9,024 bases of DNA from Actinomycetes bacterium. GTDB taxonomy: Bacteria > Actinomycetota > Acidimicrobiia > Acidimicrobiales > UBA8190. Below, one piece after another: positions 5,961-9,024 of the stretch (its first letter is position 1; the number at the start of each line of letters is the position of its first letter). Position numbers and translations under genes: made by a program. The stretch is from assembly GCA_021798135.1 (NCBI GenBank), contig JAJZYI010000128.1:1-9024 (forward strand), written 5' to 3'. The notes beneath the pieces are model-generated. The model was not told the DNA's origin, ran no database searches, and saw nothing but the letters and a program-made list of their open reading frames with translations.

Positions 5961-6996
5961 CTCGGAAGGCGCCGAGCGGTCGGTGCACGCCGGCCGGCCG
6001 GTCCCGCCCGATCAGGCTGTGACTGGCTCACCACGCTCAGCGCGTGAACGGCGGGGCGAGCTGGCCGTGGTGGCCGAGCTCATCGGACGGCTCCCGGGCC
6101 CGCCGGCAGGGGAGCGGTGGGCCGGGGACGACGCCGCCGTGGTGGCCGTCGACGCCGGGCCTCTCCTGCTCAGCGTGGACGTCGCCGTGCTCGGCGTGCA
6201 CGCCGACCCGGCAGTGCTCGGGCTCGACGACCTGGGCTGGCGCGCCGTCGCCGGCGCCATCAGCGACGTCGCCGCCATGGGCGGCGAGGTTCGGCACCTG
6301 CTGGTGGCCGTGGCCGGGCCGGCGGACACGGACCTCGACCTGCTCTACGAGGGGGTCGTGGGAGCGGCCCGGCACCACGGTGCCGCCGTCGTCGGCGGTG
6401 ACCTGTCGTCGTCGGCCCAGCTCATGGTGTCGGTGACCGTGACCGGGTGCATGGGCGCGGGACCCCGCGGGCCGCTGGTGCCGGTCGGGCGCGACGGTGC
6501 CCGTCCCGGCGACGAGCTGCTCGTCACCGGCCCCCTCGGGGCTGCTGCGGCGGGCCTGCGGCTCCTGCGGGCCGGCCAACCCGGGCCCGGCGGCGGGGCG
6601 ACCGGTCCCGTCGCGGACGCCGTCAGGGCGCACCGCCGTCCCGTGGCGCGGCTGGCCGAGGGGGCGGTGGCCTGCCGCGCCGGGGTGTCCGCCATGATGG
6701 ACCTGTCCGACGGCCTGGGCCTGGACGCCTCGCGGCTGGCGGTGGCGTCCGGCGTGGGGCTGGACCTGCGCGACGTGCCGGCGCACCCGGCGGCGACGCC
6801 CGCCGAGGCGCTCGGGGGCGGGGAGGACTACGAGCTGCTGATGGCCACGGCCGATCCCGACGGCCTGCGCCGGGCCTTCGAGCGGGCCGGGCTGCCCCGG
6901 CCGCTCACCGTGGGCGCCTGCACCGCCGACGCGGGGACCCGCTCGCTCGACGGCGGACCGCTCCCCGTCGCGGGCTGGGAGCACCCCTGGGACTGA
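5947..6996 (+). CDS. thiL: Thiamine-monophosphate kinase
   Basis: ThiL phosphorylates thiamine monophosphate to thiamine diphosphate with ATP, the last step of cofactor synthesis; it belongs to the PurM/AIR synthase-related superfamily. Numbered from GTG 5947 (349 residues) the motifs are GDD (60-62), SVDVAVLGVH (76-85), LGWRAVAGAISDVAAMGG (96-113), GGDLSSS (150-156), MDLSDGLGLD (251-260) and GGGEDYEL (290-297), the Mg-ATP and substrate-binding Asp-rich set. All three acidic motifs are intact. The usual VEGVHF is VLGVHA, a mild divergence. The start is uncertain: an in-frame TAG at 5935 limits it, and GTG codons at 5947, 5983 (338 aa) and 6019 (325 aa) are all possible, none with a good Shine-Dalgarno. 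Family similarity starts near residue 36 (RGELAVVAELIG), so a shorter form would match the usual length better. It is divergent from PEPCK and convergent with the methyltransferase. Confidence 0.9.
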   Translation: MAYPNSEGAERSVHAGRPVPPDQAVTGSPRSARERRGELAVVAELIGRLPGPPAGERWAGDDAAVVAVDAGPLLLSVDVAVLGVHADPAVLGLDDLGWRAVAGAISDVAAMGGEVRHLLVAVAGPADTDLDLLYEGVVGAARHHGAAVVGGDLSSSAQLMVSVTVTGCMGAGPRGPLVPVGRDGARPGDELLVTGPLGAAAAGLRLLRAGQPGPGGGATGPVADAVRAHRRPVARLAEGAVACRAGVSAMMDLSDGLGLDASRLAVASGVGLDLRDVPAHPAATPAEALGGGEDYELLMATADPDGLRRAFERAGLPRPLTVGACTADAGTRSLDGGPLPVAGWEHPWD

Positions 6997-7004
6997 CGCC
7001 GGCA

Positions 7005-7016
7005 GGCGGCGCCGCC
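7005..7016. repeat. 12-base perfect palindrome after thiL
   Basis: GGCGGCGCCGCC is its own reverse complement and begins eight bases after the thiL stop. Lacking a loop, it is a weak terminator candidate. The rest of the 115-base gap between the convergent thiL and methyltransferase genes holds only short GC inverted repeats, and I see nothing else in it. Confidence 0.3.
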
Positions 7017-7111
7017 GCCGGGCGGGTGCGGCCCTGGACCGGCAGCGGGACGCGATGGGCCAGGCGGCACCGCCGCGGCAGGGCTGGTACGGCGCCCGGC
7101 GGGCGGCCCGG

Positions 7112-7918
7112 TCAGGCGGTGCCGGTCGCCTCGCCGGCCACGGGCTCGGCCGCTGCCGTCGGGGCGGCACCGCCGGCCCGGACGGCGCTCACGACCGCCG
7201 CCTCGTGGACGACCGGCCGCGCCTGGACGTCGGTGAAGCCGCTCCGCTCCACCAGGGACACCCAGGCGGAGCGCGACAGGGGGCGCTCCTGCACGCGCAG
7301 CACGAAGCGGACGGCGTTCTTGGCGACGCGCCACCAGCCGGCCGGCCCCCGGCGGGCCAGCTGGCGGACCTTGTCGGCGATGACGGCCCGGTCGGCGGCG
7401 TCGGCGCCTCGTCCCAGCATCATGTCGCCGATGACGAGGCGGCCGCCCGGGCGCAGCCACGAGGCGGCCGTTCGCACCGCCACGGCCTTGTCGGGGTCGC
7501 GCAGGTGGTGGAGCGCGTAGTTGCTGACCACGGCGTCGACGGATCCGGCCGGCAGCGACAGGCGCTCGATCGGGGACACCACGCACTCCACGTTGGTGAC
7601 GCCCTCGGCAGCGGCCCGCTGCTCCAGCTCGCGCAGCATGGTGGCGCTCACGTCGACGCCGATGACCCGCTCGGCGCGCGCCGCCAGGGCCAGGGTGAGC
7701 TGGCCCGAGCCGCAGCCGAGGTCGACCACGGTCCCCAGGCGGCCGTCCTCGCCGAGGCCGGCGGTGGCGGTGTCCACGACGGCGGCCACGACGCTGCGGA
7801 GCCCCTCGTTGTTGGACGCGTGGTGGTGCCAGGTGCTTGCACGGGCCTCCCACACCCGGCGCTGGCGGTGGATCGCCACGGACTGCTTCGCCGACGACCC
7901 CGTCGAACCTCGCTCCAT
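7112..7918 (-). CDS. Class I SAM-dependent methyltransferase (methyltransferase 11 type)
   Basis: A 268-residue protein with a class I (Rossmann) methyltransferase core: motif I VVDLGCGSGQL (64-74) binding SAM, the acidic end of beta-2 in VIGVDVS with Asp89, motif II VDAVVSNYALHHL (127-139) and motif III LRPGGRLVIGDMM (155-167). This pattern is that of small-molecule methyltransferases such as UbiE/MenG relatives; the substrate cannot be assigned. The N-terminus VAIHRQRRVWEARASTWHHH resembles the cap segment before the core, and the C-terminal ~25 residues are Ala/Pro-rich and probably disordered. ATG 7918 is preferred over the ATG at 7945 because AGGAGG (7925-7930) lies six bases upstream. 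It follows rpmB on the same strand after 175 bases containing a hairpin, so it is probably transcribed separately. In mycobacteria the comparable place between thiL and rpmB is held by ung, which this is not. Confidence 0.88.
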   Translation of the reverse strand: MERGSTGSSAKQSVAIHRQRRVWEARASTWHHHASNNEGLRSVVAAVVDTATAGLGEDGRLGTVVDLGCGSGQLTLALAARAERVIGVDVSATMLRELEQRAAAEGVTNVECVVSPIERLSLPAGSVDAVVSNYALHHLRDPDKAVAVRTAASWLRPGGRLVIGDMMLGRGADAADRAVIADKVRQLARRGPAGWWRVAKNAVRFVLRVQERPLSRSAWVSLVERSGFTDVQARPVVHEAAVVSAVRAGGAAPTAAAEPVAGEATGTA

Positions 7919-7924
7919 CACCGG

Positions 7925-7930
7925 CCTCCT
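7925..7930 (-). promoter_or_regulatory. Ribosome binding site deciding the methyltransferase start
   Basis: On the minus strand AGGAGG is followed by CCGGTG and ATG 7918, an ideal six-base spacing. This site would lie inside the coding region if the ATG at 7945 were used. Confidence 0.85.
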
Positions 7931-8042
7931 CTCGATCCCGCCCATCGTGCACCAGCGGGCATGACGGCCACCTGAAGGTGGTCCGGCGTCCCACCCGCCG
8001 CCGGCGCAACGGCCGTCCGGCGGTGGCCCGGCGGTGCAGTCA

Positions 8043-8067
8043 CCCGGCCCGGCGTTGGCGGGCCGGG
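8043..8067 (-). terminator. Candidate terminator of rpmB
   Basis: CCCGGCCCG (8043-8051) and CGGGCCGGG (8059-8067) are exact reverse complements across a seven-base loop. The stem starts about 26 bases beyond the rpmB stop on the minus strand and lies before the methyltransferase gene. There is no U-tract, as usual at this GC content. A weaker hairpin with a TGAA loop sits at 7966-7983 and loses pairing when read on the minus strand. Confidence 0.55.
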
Positions 8068-8093
8068 GCTCCGGCAGGTCGCGGGCCGCCCGG

Positions 8094-8315
8094 TCAGCCG
8101 TGCTCGGCGGTGGGCAGGCTCCTGCGCTGCGGCTTGGTCACCTTGCCGGCACGGATGCACGACGTGCACACCGCCAGCCGCCGGGGCGCGCCGTCGACGA
8201 CGGCCCGCACGCGCTGGATGTTGGGGTTCCACCGGCGCTTGGTACGGCGGTGCGAGTGGCTGAGCCGCATGCCGAACGACGGATGCTTGCCACACAGATC
8301 ACAGACGGCAGCCAC
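8094..8315 (-). CDS. rpmB: 50S ribosomal protein L28, zinc-binding (C+) form
   Basis: A 73-residue L28, a small structural protein of the large ribosomal subunit. The sequence carries CDLCGKHPSFG (5-15), SHSHRRTKRRWNPN (19-32) and QRVRAV near the middle, all typical. Two Cys pairs, C5-x2-C8 and C50-x2-C53, form a zinc ribbon, so this is the C+ paralogue type, as opposed to the Cys-free C- form that some bacteria induce under zinc limitation. The start is GTG 8315, ten bases after AGGAG (8326-8330 on the plus strand as CTCCT). The slightly long spacing is the only oddity. It is divergent from the DAK2 gene with 60 bases between starts. Confidence 0.95.
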   Translation of the reverse strand: MAAVCDLCGKHPSFGMRLSHSHRRTKRRWNPNIQRVRAVVDGAPRRLAVCTSCIRAGKVTKPQRRSLPTAEHG

Positions 8316-8357
8316 GGCGCGAACGCTCCTCGACGGGGGACCCTGGGGACGGCATAG

Positions 8358-8367
8358 AGGTTAGCAT
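8358..8367. promoter_or_regulatory. Overlapping divergent -10 elements for rpmB and the DAK2 gene
   Basis: TAGCAT (8362-8367, plus strand) and TAACCT (8363-8358, minus strand) both fit TANNNT and share two base pairs. They make up the only A/T-rich spot in the 60-base gap. No good -35 hexamer is seen for either. The plus-strand element would place the transcription start within a base or two of ATG 8376, and the minus-strand one would give rpmB a leader of about 35 bases. Confidence 0.4.
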
Positions 8368-8375
8368 CCTCGGCC

Positions 8376-9024
8376 ATGGAGGCGTTGGCCGCGTTGCGAG
8401 CGACCCACCTGGCCGACGTCGTGCGGGTCTTCCGGTCCGCTCTGCGCGAGCACCAGGGGGCCATCAACTCACTGAACGTGTACCCCGTTCCCGACGGCGA
8501 CACGGGCACGAACATGGCGCTCACGGCCGAGTCGGTCGTCGCCGAGGTCGAGGCCGCCGGCTCCGCTCCGGCGATGGCCGACGTGTGCCGGGCCGTGGCC
8601 CACGGCTCGCTCATGGGGGCGCGGGGCAACTCCGGGGTCATCCTGTCGCAGCTGCTGCGCGGGCTCGTCGGGGAGCTGTCGGGGCTGGAGGAGGTCGGTG
8701 GGCCGGGCCTGGCACGGGCCCTGCGCGCCGCGAGCGTCGCGGCCGACGGCGCGGTGCTGCGCCCCGTCGAGGGGACCATCCTGAGCGTCGCTCGCGCCGC
8801 GGCCCGGGGGGCGGTGGCGCTCATCGGCCAGACCCTGCCCGACCCGCCCGGTCCGGACTCGTCCGACGGCGTGCGGGCGGCCGGCGGCCCGGACAGCCCC
8901 GGCGGCCTCCACAGCCCCGACGGCCTCCACAGCCCGGACAGCCCCGGCCGCCCCGCGGCAGCACGGGCCGCGGCCGGCGGCCCGCCGCCGTCACTGCTCG
9001 ACGTGGCTGTGGCGGCCCGCTCGG
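8376..9024 (+). CDS. DAK2-domain protein, FakA/YloV-like (C-terminus outside window)
   Basis: The frame is open from ATG 8376 to the window end, giving 216 residues of the N-terminal DhaL/DAK2 domain. Conserved blocks are the nucleotide/Mg-binding NSLNVYPVPDGDTGTNM (31-47) with Asp40 and Asp42, HGSLMGARGNSGVILSQLLRG (76-96) and AVLRPVEGTILSVAR (126-140). In Firmicutes, FakA with this domain phosphorylates fatty acids bound to FakB (DegV) proteins; the actinobacterial relatives, such as Rv2974c, are less well defined. Residues ~152-205 form a Pro/Gly/Ser/Asp-rich linker with a six-residue repeat, placed before SLLDVAVAARS, which looks like the next helix of the domain. Relatives normally have only a short loop here. 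No Shine-Dalgarno precedes the ATG, which suggests leaderless translation. In mycobacteria recG follows this gene, so recG may lie just beyond the window. Confidence 0.9.
   Translation, partial: MEALAALRATHLADVVRVFRSALREHQGAINSLNVYPVPDGDTGTNMALTAESVVAEVEAAGSAPAMADVCRAVAHGSLMGARGNSGVILSQLLRGLVGELSGLEEVGGPGLARALRAASVAADGAVLRPVEGTILSVARAAARGAVALIGQTLPDPPGPDSSDGVRAAGGPDSPGGLHSPDGLHSPDSPGRPAAARAAAGGPPPSLLDVAVAARS
8886..8939 (+). repeat. 18-bp tandem repeat inside the DAK2 coding region
   Basis: Two near-identical units, GGCCTCCACAGCCCCGAC (8904-8921) and one differing at a single base (8922-8939), encode GLHSPD twice. A third, diverged unit (8886-8903, 14 of 18 matching) precedes them and encodes GPDSPG. 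The length is a multiple of three, so copy-number change keeps the frame. The repeat lies in the disordered linker. Confidence 0.85.

Noticed and set aside
3977..6022. A 681-codon open frame on the plus strand covering the whole PEPCK gene
   Set aside because: It is antisense to a clearly conserved enzyme, is rich in Arg, Gly, His and Val with no recognisable motif, and reflects the lack of stop codons in very GC-rich DNA.
7966..7983. Hairpin with a TGAA loop between rpmB and the methyltransferase
   Set aside because: On the minus strand, where it would matter, a G-T pair becomes an A-C mismatch, leaving only five good inner pairs; the stem at 8043-8067 is much better.
8138..8930. Minus-strand open frames across the DAK2 and rpmB genes
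   Set aside because: They oppose two well-recognised conserved genes and show no motif of their own.

Overview
The window is very GC-rich DNA with codons almost always ending in G or C, several GTG starts and purine-rich Shine-Dalgarno sites. It suggests a high-GC actinobacterium. The GTP-type phosphoenolpyruvate carboxykinase, the MCR/AMACR-type racemase, the zinc-type L28 and the thiL/rpmB/DAK2 neighbourhood all fit Actinobacteria. A class such as Acidimicrobiia is my guess from overall feel, not something the sequence proves.

Layout. (1) 2-286 (+): the 3' end of a protein with a Glu-Pro repeat linker and a C-terminal SHOCT domain. (2) 326-1447 (-): a divergent galactokinase of the GHMP family, convergent with the first gene across a perfect 11-bp hairpin. 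(3) 1559-2488 and 2485-3627 (+): a translationally coupled pair, an RdmC-like alpha/beta hydrolase and an alpha-methylacyl-CoA racemase, divergent from the galactokinase. (4) 5815-4013 and 3987-3751 (-): GTP-dependent PEP carboxykinase followed 25 bp later by a stand-alone Lrp/AsnC ligand-binding (RAM) domain protein, probably one operon. A 21-bp tandem repeat sits where this operon meets the racemase gene. (5) 5947-6996 (+): thiamine-monophosphate kinase, divergent from PEPCK. (6) 7918-7112 (-): a class I SAM methyltransferase. (7) 8315-8094 (-): ribosomal protein L28. (8) 8376 to the window end (+): the N-terminal DAK2 domain of a FakA/YloV-like protein, divergent from L28 through a very compact promoter region and carrying an unusual repeat-rich linker.

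How the genes relate. The content is mostly chromosomal core metabolism: anaplerosis/gluconeogenesis (PEPCK), branched acyl-CoA epimerisation, thiamine diphosphate synthesis, ribosome assembly and probably fatty-acid phosphorylation. The thiL, rpmB and DAK2 trio recalls the mycobacterial thiL-ung-rpmB-DAK2-recG neighbourhood. Here ung is absent, a methyltransferase lies in its place, and rpmB and the methyltransferase run opposite to thiL and the DAK2 gene.

I see no tRNA, rRNA, CRISPR array, insertion sequence, phage gene or defence system, and no clearly new system. The items most worth a second look are the linker insertion in the DAK2 protein, the apparently leaderless starts, the altered active-site motifs of the galactokinase, and the PEPCK-RAM pairing. 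There is no gene-free stretch longer than 300 bases.
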